Shown here: one piece after another, positions 26,594 to 35,292 of the stretch
How the letters are laid out: every line of letters starts with the position of its first letter
How positions within the stretch are numbered: position 1 is the first letter of the stretch
Source of the DNA: Thermoguttaceae bacterium
GTDB lineage: Bacteria; Planctomycetota; Planctomycetia; Pirellulales; Thermoguttaceae
Direction of reading: 5' to 3'
Length of the DNA: 39,196 nucleotides
Assembly (NCBI GenBank): GCA_025062105.1
Contig: JANXAQ010000128.1
Location: forward strand, 1 to 39,196
Position numbers and translations under genes: made by a program
The notes under the pieces: generated by a model
Database searches by the model: none
The model's input: the letters and a program-made list of their open reading frames with translations, nothing else
Told to the model about the DNA's origin: nothing

Positions 26594-27952
26594 TTAGGCC
26601 AACTGGAACTCCGGAAGCAAGGCCAAGGTTTGGCATAACTGGCGGAGGGCCTCTGGCAGGTTTTGACGGTTGGCCGATTGCACTTGGCCGACCAATTTAT
26701 TGCGCAGTTCCGCCGCTAGTTCATCTTGAAGATAAAGTTGGAGAATGAATTCGGCATGGGCCGTGGAGGTTTTCGCTCCATGGCGAGCGGCTAAACCTGC
26801 CGGGTCCATTTTCTGCCCAAACGGACTGCCGGAGGTCCAAAACTGCTGAGCCCATTTGGCTCGGACCAGAAGCAGGGCTGGGCTGATCCAATAGGGACCA
26901 TCGGGCCAACCGGCTGGCGTAGGCGTACTGCCCAACCCTTGACCCAATTCCTCCAGAGCATGCGACAACGGTTCGGTGGGGACTAAAACCTCCATCGGCC
27001 GAAGCACACTTAAGGCCCATTCTACCGGACTTTTTATTCGTCGTCGGTAGGCCGCCGGAGAGAAAAACCACTTAGATCGTAGCATGGTTTCCACGATTTG
27101 GCCGATCGTCTGACCCTGCATCAAGCGTTGCGATAAGGGTTCCAGCAGTTCATCAGCCGGTTCTTCCGCCTCGGAGATAAAGAATCGGTATAGCTTCCGA
27201 ACGATGGATTGGGCGGTAGCCGGCTGCTTGGCTAGCAATTGGAATAGTTCCTGCGCAGCGAAGGAGCCGGTCTGTCCGAAAAGGGTTTTCGGTCCAGAGT
27301 CGTATTCTCGGTTAATAAATCGAAGTTCGTCCCGCAGCACGAAGTAGCCGGTGAGGGCCCGAGCCGTCTGGTGAATATCTGTTTCCGTAAACCTGCCCGG
27401 TCCTACCGTAAACTGTTCCAAAAGCACCCTAGCAAAATGATCGCTAGGCCGGGCCTTTCGGTTGGCTTCGGCGCCATGGGAAAGAAGCATGGCCGGCTGA
27501 AGCACCACAGCCTGCAGAAGCTCATCCAATCGACCGAGGCAGTGGCGTCGAATGGTTGCTAGATATTCCCGGACCAACGGCGGCGACACATTGCGCACAT
27601 TGCCCAAGGCCAACTGGCTGTGCCAAAAAAGGGTCATTTTTTCTACCAGCGGCTGCGGCGTTTCTAGCATCCGGCGAAGCCACCAGGCTCGCAGCGCTGA
27701 TAAGCTGGTAGCCGACCTCTCCCACTGCTCCATCTGACTGTTAAATGCCTCTGCCTCTGCCGGAGCTTGGAAAAGACTGTCGATGGCCTTTTGCGGCCCT
27801 TGGACAAGCACCTTTTGCAGTTCCGGCCAGCTTGGGCCAAACCCGATCCGACGCAGCAGATGCCCCGCCCATTTTAGATTCCACGTTGGTCCCGGTTCAA
27901 ACCGCTGCCAGGCTTCCTGGACCGACCTCCCAGAAGAAGATGTTCGAGCCAT
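26594..27952 (-). CDS. DUF1800 domain protein
   Basis: 452 residues from ATG 27952, which has GGAGG at good spacing. A longer in-frame start at 28018 lacks a ribosome site. The DUF1800 pattern is clear: HLLRRIGFGPS at the start, then MTLFWHSQLALGN and YLATIRRHCLGRLDELLQAV, FARVLLEQFTVG, HQTARALTGY, and a C-terminal LLPEFQLA. The function of the family is unknown; members usually accompany DUF1501 proteins and are thought to be exported. This copy has no evident signal peptide. It is the upstream gene of the DUF1800-DUF1501 pair on the minus strand. Confidence 0.92.
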   Translation of the reverse strand: MARTSSSGRSVQEAWQRFEPGPTWNLKWAGHLLRRIGFGPSWPELQKVLVQGPQKAIDSLFQAPAEAEAFNSQMEQWERSATSLSALRAWWLRRMLETPQPLVEKMTLFWHSQLALGNVRNVSPPLVREYLATIRRHCLGRLDELLQAVVLQPAMLLSHGAEANRKARPSDHFARVLLEQFTVGPGRFTETDIHQTARALTGYFVLRDELRFINREYDSGPKTLFGQTGSFAAQELFQLLAKQPATAQSIVRKLYRFFISEAEEPADELLEPLSQRLMQGQTIGQIVETMLRSKWFFSPAAYRRRIKSPVEWALSVLRPMEVLVPTEPLSHALEELGQGLGSTPTPAGWPDGPYWISPALLLVRAKWAQQFWTSGSPFGQKMDPAGLAARHGAKTSTAHAEFILQLYLQDELAAELRNKLVGQVQSANRQNLPEALRQLCQTLALLPEFQLA

Positions 27953-28152
27953 GGAGGAGCCTCCTTTTGGTGGCCGAAAGAGTTCTTCCATCCCCTCCCG
28001 AGCTGCACCGTTAAACACCAGCCTTCTTTAGAGAGTGAACGTGCCGACTGTCTGTTTAGGCGTGCCGTGGGAACCCCCGCCTCACTCTAGCTGAGCTCGG
28101 AGGCTGCCCGACCCACCCTTCTGGTAGTCCGAAGCAATCTGGCCTCCTGCTA

Positions 28153-28302
28153 AGCGCAAATTTTGCCGATTTCCAGGATGCAGCCCCCTTTTCGATGTTC
28201 TAACCCTCTGAAAATATTAGGGTTAAGAAAATTGCTGACCAAGCAGTCCTCAAAGCCTAACTGCTTGAAATAAAAGAAGTTACGAAAATTGGCCAAGTCG
28301 AG
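28153..28302 (-). repeat. Family A element, copy A8
   Basis: Left end diverged (GCGCAAATTTTGCCGATTT); right end AAAATTGGCCAAGTCGAG. The interior TATTAGGGTTAAGAAAATTG shows reverse orientation. Five bases separate it from copy A9, and the two are head to head. Confidence 0.75.
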
Positions 28303-28307
28303 CTAAG

Positions 28308-28455
28308 CTCGAGTTTTGCCATTTTTCCTAACTGGTTTTGCCACCAGCAGTTAGGACGAAACTCCTCTTTGTTCATCCAATTTCCTAAGTTCAATAGTTA
28401 CAAGGAGTTAAAACACTCCTCTGCCAGGGCGAGGCCAAAATGGGAAAAGTGGATC
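28308..28455 (+). repeat. Family A element, copy A9, adjacent and inverted to A8
   Basis: Left end CTCGAGTTTTGCCATTTTT; right end degenerate (AAAATGGGAAAAGTGGAT). Interior GTTCATCCAATTTCCTAAGT and TACAAGGAGTTAAAA. Together with A8 it makes a roughly 300-bp palindrome in the 565-bp spacer between the DUF1800 gene and the stop of the next minus-strand gene. Nothing else is recognised in that spacer. Confidence 0.8.
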
Positions 28456-28517
28456 TAAGAAATTATTAGAAGGATTGGACACCGTTTGGGCAGAGGATGT
28501 TTCAATGCTACCGAAGA

Positions 28518-30440
28518 TCAGGGCAATTGGAGTTTGGCTTCCAGGGTAGCTTGAGTGCCGTCCGCGAGAGTAGCGATTTGCAATTTCATGTTCTTAACTA
28601 GGCTCAAGAGAGTAATGAACATATCGACCTCATTTTCCGCTTGTTGTCGGCTATTGCCTTTTTCCACCATATTTTGCCGAATCAGGGCCTCACGGTTGGT
28701 TCGTAAAAGGGCGGCGAGTTGGCTTGCACGCAGTTCCAGGGCCGAATGTACTCCTGCCATAGGCAGGACCTGGCCGGTAGGTGATTGTTTACTCTCCTTC
28801 TGCAAAGCGTCGATCAGGTCGCAGGCCAACTGCTCGGTGGAACTGAGGATGGCATAGGGTCCTGTCCGAGCCAAGGTCGGCCGAAAGTTGAACCGCACAT
28901 CCAACGCTTTCCGATCCTTTTCCTCTTTGGCCGAAAAGTAGGCTACCGTATATTTCACCTGCCCATGGAACCCCTTGTCCATAATCAAACCGGGTAGGGC
29001 TTGCTGCCCCCGGGTAAAATTGATCAACCCCAATGCCTTCTGCCATGCCTCTTCCACTACCTCGAAAAACTTGTCCGGCTCTTTCATACGGAAGACGGCA
29101 GCAAAACCAGGCAGTTGAATTTCCGGCGTACCAATAGCCGGATCATATTCCTGAGCAGCCACCACCAACCGAACCTCCGGCCCCAACTGCCCCAGCACCT
29201 CTTCGGTCAAATCCCGACCGGTAAAGAAAATGCCCATCATATTTTCAAAGAAAATCAGGCCTCCAGTCCGCTCTGGAAACAGTTTGTCTTTGGCCGCATA
29301 AAACCCATGCAAATCCCGATATAAGCTCACTGAAGCCAATAGCCGAGGAACTTCCAGCGTCGGCAAGGCGCCTTGATTGAGCGAAGGGATGGAGAACTGT
29401 CCGGGGCTATCCTTGGGGAGTCGGCCATCGGTTTTGGCCCGCAGAAGTACCCCGTCTTTTTGAACCGACAGGCCCAAAGCCAACCAATTAGCCTGCTTCA
29501 ATGATTCGGTTAGGCCGGTCAACAGGAGGGCAGATAATGGCTCGTTCGGCTGATTCAAGGCCTTCTGTACTGCCGGCAACAGCTGGAGTACTTTCATATC
29601 GGCATACAAAGTCGCCAAAGCGCCGTCTGCCACAGCTTGGCGGGCCGCTTGATACCAGGGCTGCTTCGCCAACCGAGCTAAGCCAGGCTCCGCCCGCCGA
29701 TCCAGCACCTGCTTGAGCAAATCCGGTTTATTGGTCAAAAACAATCGACGCCCTATCAGGCAATGGGCTTCCTGGGGACCGAAACTCCAACAGGTCTGGC
29801 CCCGATATTCGATGGATTTTATCCGGTTGGACTGCCTATGTTTGGCCGCCTCCAAGGTGGCAAAACCACGCAGAATTTCGTGTAGCTGTTGAAGCATCTC
29901 CGGATCTTCTGTATCCACAGCTATCAGCACGGCATCTTTCGGATGCACACAAATGGTCAGTCCGCCACCGAAAAGTTTTTTTACCCCAGCTATCCAATCC
30001 GTTTGGAGGCTCTTTTCCAGAAATTGCACTACCTGAATTAGCTCCCGATAATTCGGAGCGGCTTGGAACTGCTTCCAAGCAACAGATTGGGCAATCCGCT
30101 CCAGGGCTGCCGGAGCTAAGAGAGCATCCAGCACTTGTCCAGGTTTAGTTACTTCCAATACCAGAACCGCATCTTCAGGAATCCACTGGGCCATCGGCGG
30201 CAACTCTTCCGGAGCTGCCCATCCCAAACCAGCCAACTCCACCCACCATAACCCCAACAAGATTCCCCCTAAAAAACCTCGTAACCAGGATATATTCTGC
30301 CCAGAAAGACGGAATCGACCCTGTGTCCAGAAACCTACTCTTTGCTCCCGGCTGGATGAAACCAAACCAAGGGCTTGCCACCTAACAGGCGCACAAAATC
30401 GAGTAAAAAAACATGCCCTTTTCCAGACTCCACTTTCCAT
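28518..30440 (-). CDS. Large exported protein, DUF3352-like
   Basis: 640 residues; AGGAGG lies 8 bp before the ATG, so this start is firm even though about 50 basic and mixed residues precede the hydrophobic segment (FLGGILLGLWWVELAGLGWA, about 53-72, ending in AAP). After it comes a long soluble region opening with IPEDAVLVLEVTKPGQVLDAL, which resembles the substrate- or surface-facing domains of planctomycete DUF3352-type proteins. Mixed alpha/beta, no catalytic motif seen. It is probably anchored in or secreted across the inner membrane. Function unknown. It is the first gene of the minus-strand run and faces a long gene-free repeat region upstream. Confidence 0.75.
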   Translation of the reverse strand: MESGVWKRACFFTRFCAPVRWQALGLVSSSREQRVGFWTQGRFRLSGQNISWLRGFLGGILLGLWWVELAGLGWAAPEELPPMAQWIPEDAVLVLEVTKPGQVLDALLAPAALERIAQSVAWKQFQAAPNYRELIQVVQFLEKSLQTDWIAGVKKLFGGGLTICVHPKDAVLIAVDTEDPEMLQQLHEILRGFATLEAAKHRQSNRIKSIEYRGQTCWSFGPQEAHCLIGRRLFLTNKPDLLKQVLDRRAEPGLARLAKQPWYQAARQAVADGALATLYADMKVLQLLPAVQKALNQPNEPLSALLLTGLTESLKQANWLALGLSVQKDGVLLRAKTDGRLPKDSPGQFSIPSLNQGALPTLEVPRLLASVSLYRDLHGFYAAKDKLFPERTGGLIFFENMMGIFFTGRDLTEEVLGQLGPEVRLVVAAQEYDPAIGTPEIQLPGFAAVFRMKEPDKFFEVVEEAWQKALGLINFTRGQQALPGLIMDKGFHGQVKYTVAYFSAKEEKDRKALDVRFNFRPTLARTGPYAILSSTEQLACDLIDALQKESKQSPTGQVLPMAGVHSALELRASQLAALLRTNREALIRQNMVEKGNSRQQAENEVDMFITLLSLVKNMKLQIATLADGTQATLEAKLQLP

Positions 30441-30720
30441 AGATTGAACCTCCTGGAACGCTAAGGAAACTAGTGGCTCCGCATGTTATTCGCATACTCA
30501 GGCAAATTCTTGGGCCAGACCGAAGATGTCCCCCTCATATTGGGGGATCTTTCTATACCAATGGATGGAACATATCCTCTTCCCAGCCCTACGGAAAAGC
30601 CTTGTTCTAAAAGAGCCCAAAAAGCAGTTTACCTTTCTCTATTTCTCAAAGCCTTAATTTTACAGGCCCGCCGATGGAAGCTTCATCCCCGTCCAAAACA
30701 TATCGGGAGAGACTTTCAAT

Positions 30721-30822
30721 GGAACCTCTGCATGATTCAAAGGAGATATTTTACACCATTTTGGTGCCCTCCACCTTTATCATAATCCATAGGGCCTCAA
30801 ACATTGCCAGCAACCTATATAA
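30721..30822 (+). repeat. Family B element, copy B3, 5' part only
   Basis: Starts GGAACCTCTGCATGATTCAA and runs to CAGCAACCTATAT, equivalent to the middle of a full B copy, where the next complete copy begins. The 3' half is missing, so B4 may have inserted here or replaced it. Confidence 0.75.
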
Positions 30823-31010
30823 GGAACCTCTGCATAATTCAAGGAGGATATTTTTATACCATTTTGGATGTCCTTTCTCTAACACAACATATAGAGCTGC
30901 AGTATTGTTAGCACCCAATAGATAGTAGGTGTTCGGATAGAAGAACCGAACGGCTATAGAATCAAAAGTCCATAAAGTTCACTACATGTTCAGGATTTTG
31001 CAGAGGTTCC
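30823..31010 (+). repeat. Family B element, copy B4 (reference copy, 188 bp)
   Basis: Ends GGAACCTCTGCATAATTC and GATTTTGCAGAGGTTCC are inverted repeats with a perfect 12-bp terminus. The interior carries ACACAACATATAGAG, TTAGCACCCAATAGATAGTA, GGTGTTCGGATAG and AAAGTCCATAAAGTTCACTA. No reading frame. Confidence 0.85.
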
Positions 31011-31379
31011 ATAATAATATTTATCCGTAAATACTTCATATACAAGAACTTAGAGAAAACCTCTTTCTTCTATCTAAAAAGCTTCCAGAGATGGTTCACA
31101 TCGGTTTTGCTCTGGCTTCCCAGAACAAGCCAAAGGGGATCAGGGGTACGAAGTGCATGAAATAACTCTTTCGTGGTATCACAAACACCTGTTAAAACGG
31201 AAAAGGAACCTAACTGATGATTATGTAACAAATTAGGACAAAGTTTCCCGTCCTCTCTATGGCCTGATTTTACCCAGGTGCACTGGCCTTTGTACAGAGG
31301 CTGGCCAATCCAACTGGAACAGCTATGCCGTTTTTGGCCCTATCCGTCCAACCTGTTATAAAAAGAGAAGGCGATAGAA

Positions 31380-31527
31380 CTCGACTTTTGCCATCTTTGG
31401 CTTCGGCCAGGAAGGAAAAAGTTCCAACTTCTTGTAACTATTGGAGTTAGGAAATTGGGCGAACAAAAGGGGGTTTCGTCGTAACTCCTGGATTCAAAAG
31501 GAGTTAGGGAAAATGGCAAACGTCGAG
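31380..31527 (-). repeat. Family A element, copy A10, 148 bp
   Basis: Ends CTCGACTTTTGCCATCTTT and AAAATGGCAAACGTCGAG. Interior CTTGTAACTATTGGAGTTAG and GAAATTGGGCGAACAAAAGG are in reverse orientation. Very similar to A3. Confidence 0.85.
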
Positions 31528-31611
31528 ATAGAAGTCCTTAAAAACAAAAAGTTCGAACTATTTTGTTCGGGTAACCCGACTTTGAACTACTGAAGAGACT
31601 GAGAGTAGGTC

Positions 31612-31688
31612 TTTAAATGCGGTTGGCCAACCCTATCGAATCAAAAGTTCGGAAAGCTCGCTATATGTTCAGAATGATGCAGAGGTTG
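31612..31688 (+). repeat. Family B element, copy B5, 3' fragment
   Basis: CCTATCGAATCAAAAGTTCG, then CTATATGTTCAGAATGATGC and AGAGGTTGC match the right third of family B. The left part is absent. Confidence 0.65.
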
Positions 31689-31995
31689 CAAATTTCAAAA
31701 ATTAAATTACCCATTTTTCTCTAACTGGTGGATCCCAAGCTTGTTAGTCCGCTGGGCTGAACTCTTACAAAAAATCCAGCTCCGGATCGAGAAAAAGCCA
31801 AGTGAGAAGGTAAGGTAAAAGGTAAAATTGAGTAGGTCTATAGGGAAGTAAGCTCCAGCTGGGCATGTGCACCAGCGGGAGATTTCCTGGAAAAATTCTT
31901 TGACAGTCGGTGGGCTGGGATAGGGTCGAGGAACCTCTCGGCCATGGCAGACTCCCCTTCCTACAATTTCCTTAAATTTCCTTGGTCAGATTAAG

Positions 31996-32143
31996 CTCGA
32001 CTTTTGCTATTTTTCCTACCTCGTTTTCTCCCCGGTAGTTACAGCGAACCCTCCTTTGGTTCACGCAATTTCCTAAGTCCAATCATTCCAAGGGGTTAAA
32101 ACTTTCCGATTTTGGCAGAACATCAAAATTCGCAAAACTCAAG
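31996..32143 (+). repeat. Family A element, copy A11, 148 bp
   Basis: Left end CTCGACTTTTGCTATTTTT; right end degenerate (AAAATTCGCAAAACTCAAG). Interior GGTTCACGCAATTTCCTAAG and CCAAGGGGTTAAAA. The right flank TTAAGAGCCTCT recurs after copies A6 and A7. Confidence 0.8.
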
Positions 32144-32154
32144 TTAAGAGCCTC

Positions 32155-32275
32155 TAAGGCTTGTTGAAAAAGTGTGTAGTGCCTAGGGAGGTTTTGCTCA
32201 GGATGGGCTGGTTTGCTTGAAGTTGCGGTGGTTATGGGCCTTCGGCCGAAGAAGGTTTCACCAAGAGTCAGGCTC
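32155..32275. repeat. Family E repeat, copy 2
   Basis: Same orientation as 806-916: CTTGTTGAAAAAG at the left, GGAGGTTTTGCTCAGGATGG in the middle and GGTTTCACCAAGAG at the right. Diverged, and matched by eye only. Confidence 0.35.
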
Positions 32276-32382
32276 TAACAAAATGAAAGTTCGCCGAAAA
32301 CGGGTGGCCTTTTGCCGATCATAAAAGGGTAAAAAAGGTTATTTCGTTAGAAACTCCCAGTCCACCAAAAAAGGAGGCGAAG

Positions 32383-33213
32383 ATGACATCTTCTGCTTGT
32401 ACGAAGTGGATGGGCCAGATAGGTGCGACTTTAGCGATGCTGGGAGGATTGTTTGCAGGGGATCTGAGGGAGGTTTGGGCTAAGGAGGGATTGGAGCCAC
32501 CACCGTCCCAGCAAAAGCCCAGAGACTCTAAAAGGAGCGATTCGGCCCGGGAAAATCTACCTGCAGGTAGTGAGGGTCAGGCCTGGACATCCACCGGGGA
32601 GCAGTCCACTCAGATGGCCGAGGCGGTCCAGGCCTTGGCGAAGGCATTGCAGGATCCGGACCCAAGCGTGCGAGAATCAGCCGTGTATGCTTTGCGCAGT
32701 ATGGGCCAAGCGGGTAAAGAGGCGATTCCCGCCCTTGGGCAGGCAGTGCGGGACCGGGATGGGTATGTCCGGGCCATTGCCGGGCGCACGTTGGCCCAGT
32801 TTGGTCAGGCGGCAGTGCCCACATTGATTCAATTGCTCGCCGATCAGCGGCCGGAGGTACGATTGGTGGCGGCCGAGGCTCTGCGCAGTATGGGGGAAGA
32901 CGCCAAACAGGGGGTAGCAGCGTTAAGTCGGGCGCTTCGGGATCCAAACCCGGCGGTGCGAGAAACAGCCGCTCATGCACTGCGGGAACTAGGCCCAGCC
33001 GCACTGCCTGCTCTGCAAGCCTTGCAAGGTGCGGCGGCAGATAGGGACGGCTATGTACGCCGAGCGGCAGCCAGGGCAATGGTGCGGATCGGCCCACCGG
33101 CCCTGCCGGCCCTGGCAGAACTTCTGCGCCATCCCGATGAGCGGGTCCGACGCCTAGCGGCCGAAGCCATGCAAACCATCGGCACCGAACGAGCCGATCT
33201 TCGCTTAAAATAA
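32383..33213 (+). CDS. Exported HEAT-repeat protein
   Basis: 276 residues; AGGAGG lies 6 bp before the ATG. A weak signal peptide (about 5-33, ending near VWAKEG) is followed by a disordered polar linker (about 34-75). Six consecutive HEAT/PBS-lyase-like repeats (about 78-270) follow, each reading roughly ALxDPxPxVRExAxxALRxMG with alternating variants. Such alpha solenoids bind other proteins; no catalytic residues are seen. HEAT-repeat proteins with export leaders are numerous in planctomycetes. It stands alone between repeat-rich spacers. Confidence 0.85.
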   Translation: MTSSACTKWMGQIGATLAMLGGLFAGDLREVWAKEGLEPPPSQQKPRDSKRSDSARENLPAGSEGQAWTSTGEQSTQMAEAVQALAKALQDPDPSVRESAVYALRSMGQAGKEAIPALGQAVRDRDGYVRAIAGRTLAQFGQAAVPTLIQLLADQRPEVRLVAAEALRSMGEDAKQGVAALSRALRDPNPAVRETAAHALRELGPAALPALQALQGAAADRDGYVRRAAARAMVRIGPPALPALAELLRHPDERVRRLAAEAMQTIGTERADLRLK

Positions 33214-33384
33214 CTCCGCCTCCAATCCCCAAGACTTTGTGGGTTTGTACTACTCCAACGGCTGGAAGAAGATCCCTTCCGAAGGCACCCTAGCGGATGT
33301 GTATGCTCAGGCGATTGTGCTGGCACTCCAACGGAGTGCAAGAAGATGCCTACAGAAGGCCTGTTTTTGCCCGCTTTCGGCTGA

Positions 33385-33500
33385 CTGAGGTGGATTGAAA
33401 CTGTTGGCTCCAGGACTAAACCCTCTGAAACGGAAGCAAAACCACTCCGATGGGCAAACCCTCACCCGGCCGCTGCCAACCTTTCAACAGACTCGCTCAG
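33385..33500. repeat. Family E repeat, copy 3
   Basis: Inverse orientation to 806-916. GGACTAAACCCTCTGAAACG, GCAAAACCACTCCGATGGGC and CCAACCTTTCAACAGACTCG align in order with the reverse complement of copy 1. Confidence 0.5.
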
Positions 33501-33563
33501 TGAATCAACCCGCAGGACCCTTCCGAGGCAGAGGCTGGCCAACCTCCGTCTGCTGATTGTAAA

Positions 33564-33751
33564 GGAACCTCTGCAAAATCCTGAACATATAGTGAACTTT
33601 ATGGACTTTTGATTCTATAGCCGGTGGGTTTTTCTATCCGATCACCTATTATCTATTGGGTGCTAGCAATGCTCGAACTCTATATGTTGTGTTAGAGGAA
33701 GGACATCCACAATGGTATAAAAATATCCCCATTGAATTATGCAGAGGTTCC
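33564..33751 (-). repeat. Family B element, copy B6, 188 bp, inverted
   Basis: Ends GGAACCTCTGCAAAATCC and GAATTATGCAGAGGTTCC. The interior is the reverse complement of B4 (TATAGTGAACTTTATGGACT and CTATTGGGTGCTAGC). Confidence 0.85.
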
Positions 33752-33900
33752 TATACTATTTTCGTTCCCCCGGGACAGCGCCAAGATATTGGGTTGCTAG
33801 CGCCGCCAGTGTCCTGCATATAGTAGGTGTTTTCAATAGCAGTAGGTAAAGCTTACCGAAGCAAAGATTCATATAATTCACTACGTGTTCAGTATTATCC
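33752..33900 (+). repeat. Family B element, copy B7, truncated and diverged
   Basis: Resembles copy B1: ATATTGGGTTGCTAGC, CATATAGTAGGTGTTTT, and AGATTCATATAATTCACTAC. Its left end is missing exactly where B6 ends, so B6 probably inserted into or beside it. Confidence 0.6.
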
Positions 33901-34119
33901 GAAATCCCAAAATGATTTGTACCTCGATATCAAGAGCAGGAGTAGGTTAGGGGTAATCGAGTTAGGAAATCGTTTCGAATCTGGCATTCAAGGAAGGCCT
34001 CCGCAGAGCAACTATTTTTATGTTCATGGCGGCCTCCTCAGCATAACGGACGGAGTTTTTATGGTTTGCCAACTACCCGGCTCCTGAAGGGTTAGAGGAT
34101 GCCCAAAACCGGAAATTGC

Positions 34120-35292
34120 TTAACCTGCTTGGCGGCGGGCGGCTCGGCCGGAAGTTTCACACAGTTGCTGCCGGATGCGTTCAAACTCCTCGTGATTTCG
34201 GAAGAAAATAACCAATCGCCCCCGGCCAGAGCGGGTATGGACCAGTTTGACCTTGGTGCCCAGGGCAGAGCGGAATTCCTGTTCTAACGCTAAAATGTGT
34301 TCGCTAGGTGTTCGTCGACTGCGGGTCGCTTTGCCCGGAGCAATGGGGGCTGTTAAAGGGTTGTGCTCAGCGGCATCTAACATCTGCTGTACTAATGCTT
34401 CGGTTTGGCGAACACTTAAGCCCTCTTGTTGGATCCGCTCAGCCAGTGCCATCTGCTCCTGCGGATTGTCCAAGGGGAGCAATGCTCGGGCGTGGCCCTG
34501 GGTGAGTCGGCCTTGGCGTACCAGAGTCTGAATCGGTTCCGGAAGCTCTAAAAGCCGAATCAGATTGGCGATGGTCGATCGGTCGATTTTTAACCGACTG
34601 GCTAATTCCTCCTGAGTGCACCGGTAGGTTTCCAAATACCTTTGGAAACAGGCCGCTTTTTCCAGCGGATTGAGGTCTTTGCGCTGCAAGTTTTCGATGA
34701 TAGCGATCTCGGCTACCTGTCGGTCGTCTGCCTCGATCACTTGAGCGGGCAGCTCGGTCCAACCGGCCAGTTCTGCGGCCCGCAATCGCCGTTCGCCTGC
34801 AATCAGTTGATACCGATCCCCCACGCGTCGGACCAGCACCGGCTGGAGCAGGCCATGGGTCTGAATGCTTTCGGCCAAACTGCGCATTTCTACCGGATCA
34901 AAGTCCTCCCGGGGCTGCATGGGATTGCTGTCGATTAGTCCAAGGGCAATCCGCCGGACCGCCGGAGAACCGGATGTTTCGGAAAAGGCCACTCCAGAGG
35001 CCTCCGAGCCGGAAGGGCCGGTTTCCGTTGCCGATTCGCATTGCTCGGAACCGGCCTTTGAATTCGGGGGAACCGATTGCCCGAAGGACTCGGCCAACGC
35101 AGCCAGACCAGGCAGGCCCGAAGCCCCCTGTGCAGGCACCGCAGGAAGGGTGCTGGCGGATTCGGGGGGCCGACCGGTGCCTTGAAACAGGGAGGGATGG
35201 ACCACTGGCACCTGAATGGGCGGATCCACGGGACTAGTTCGCGTTAACAGGGCTTCCAAGCCACGGCCTAAACGTTTCGGCTTATTGGTCAC
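34120..35292 (-). CDS. parB: Chromosome-partitioning protein ParB
   Basis: 390 residues; GTG start. An N-terminal ParA-contact motif (KRLGRGLEALL, about 6-16) is followed by an unusually long low-complexity linker (to about 112). The ParB core has the CTP-binding GERRLRAAELAG and IIENLQRKDLNPLE motifs, and the helix-turn-helix TQEELASRLKIDRSTIANLI. A C-terminal dimerisation domain closes the protein. It loads as a CTP-dependent clamp at parS sites and works with ParA in origin segregation. The start overlaps the parA stop by 11 bp, so translation is coupled. No parS palindrome is visible in this window. Confidence 0.97.
   Translation of the reverse strand: MTNKPKRLGRGLEALLTRTSPVDPPIQVPVVHPSLFQGTGRPPESASTLPAVPAQGASGLPGLAALAESFGQSVPPNSKAGSEQCESATETGPSGSEASGVAFSETSGSPAVRRIALGLIDSNPMQPREDFDPVEMRSLAESIQTHGLLQPVLVRRVGDRYQLIAGERRLRAAELAGWTELPAQVIEADDRQVAEIAIIENLQRKDLNPLEKAACFQRYLETYRCTQEELASRLKIDRSTIANLIRLLELPEPIQTLVRQGRLTQGHARALLPLDNPQEQMALAERIQQEGLSVRQTEALVQQMLDAAEHNPLTAPIAPGKATRSRRTPSEHILALEQEFRSALGTKVKLVHTRSGRGRLVIFFRNHEEFERIRQQLCETSGRAARRQAG

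Larger units (their letters stand above)
30441..32382. other. Gene-free repeat nest, 1942 bp
   Basis: The largest gap in the window. It holds a partial and a complete B element side by side, an A element, a B fragment, another A element and an E repeat. Positions 31070-31339 on the minus strand are open for about 90 codons without any ATG, ending at a TAG; this could be a gene remnant but is within chance. Promoters for the divergent genes at either edge must lie near 30450-30480 and 32300-32370. Confidence 0.6.
33214..34119. other. Gene-free spacer with E and B repeats
   Basis: 906 bp. It holds family E copy 3, a complete inverted B copy and a truncated B copy. The first 170 bp after the HEAT gene and the last 200 bp before the parB stop contain nothing I recognise; the open frame at 33827-34087 lies partly in a B copy and is not called. 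Confidence 0.6.

Noticed and set aside
31070..31339. 90-codon open stretch on the minus strand with no ATG
   Set aside because: It reads somewhat protein-like, but many frames of this length occur by chance in the window. Kept only as a possible remnant, not called as a gene.
32528..33232. 234-codon minus-strand frame opposite the HEAT protein
   Set aside because: Antisense shadow of regularly repeated codons; Pro/Arg-rich with no domain.
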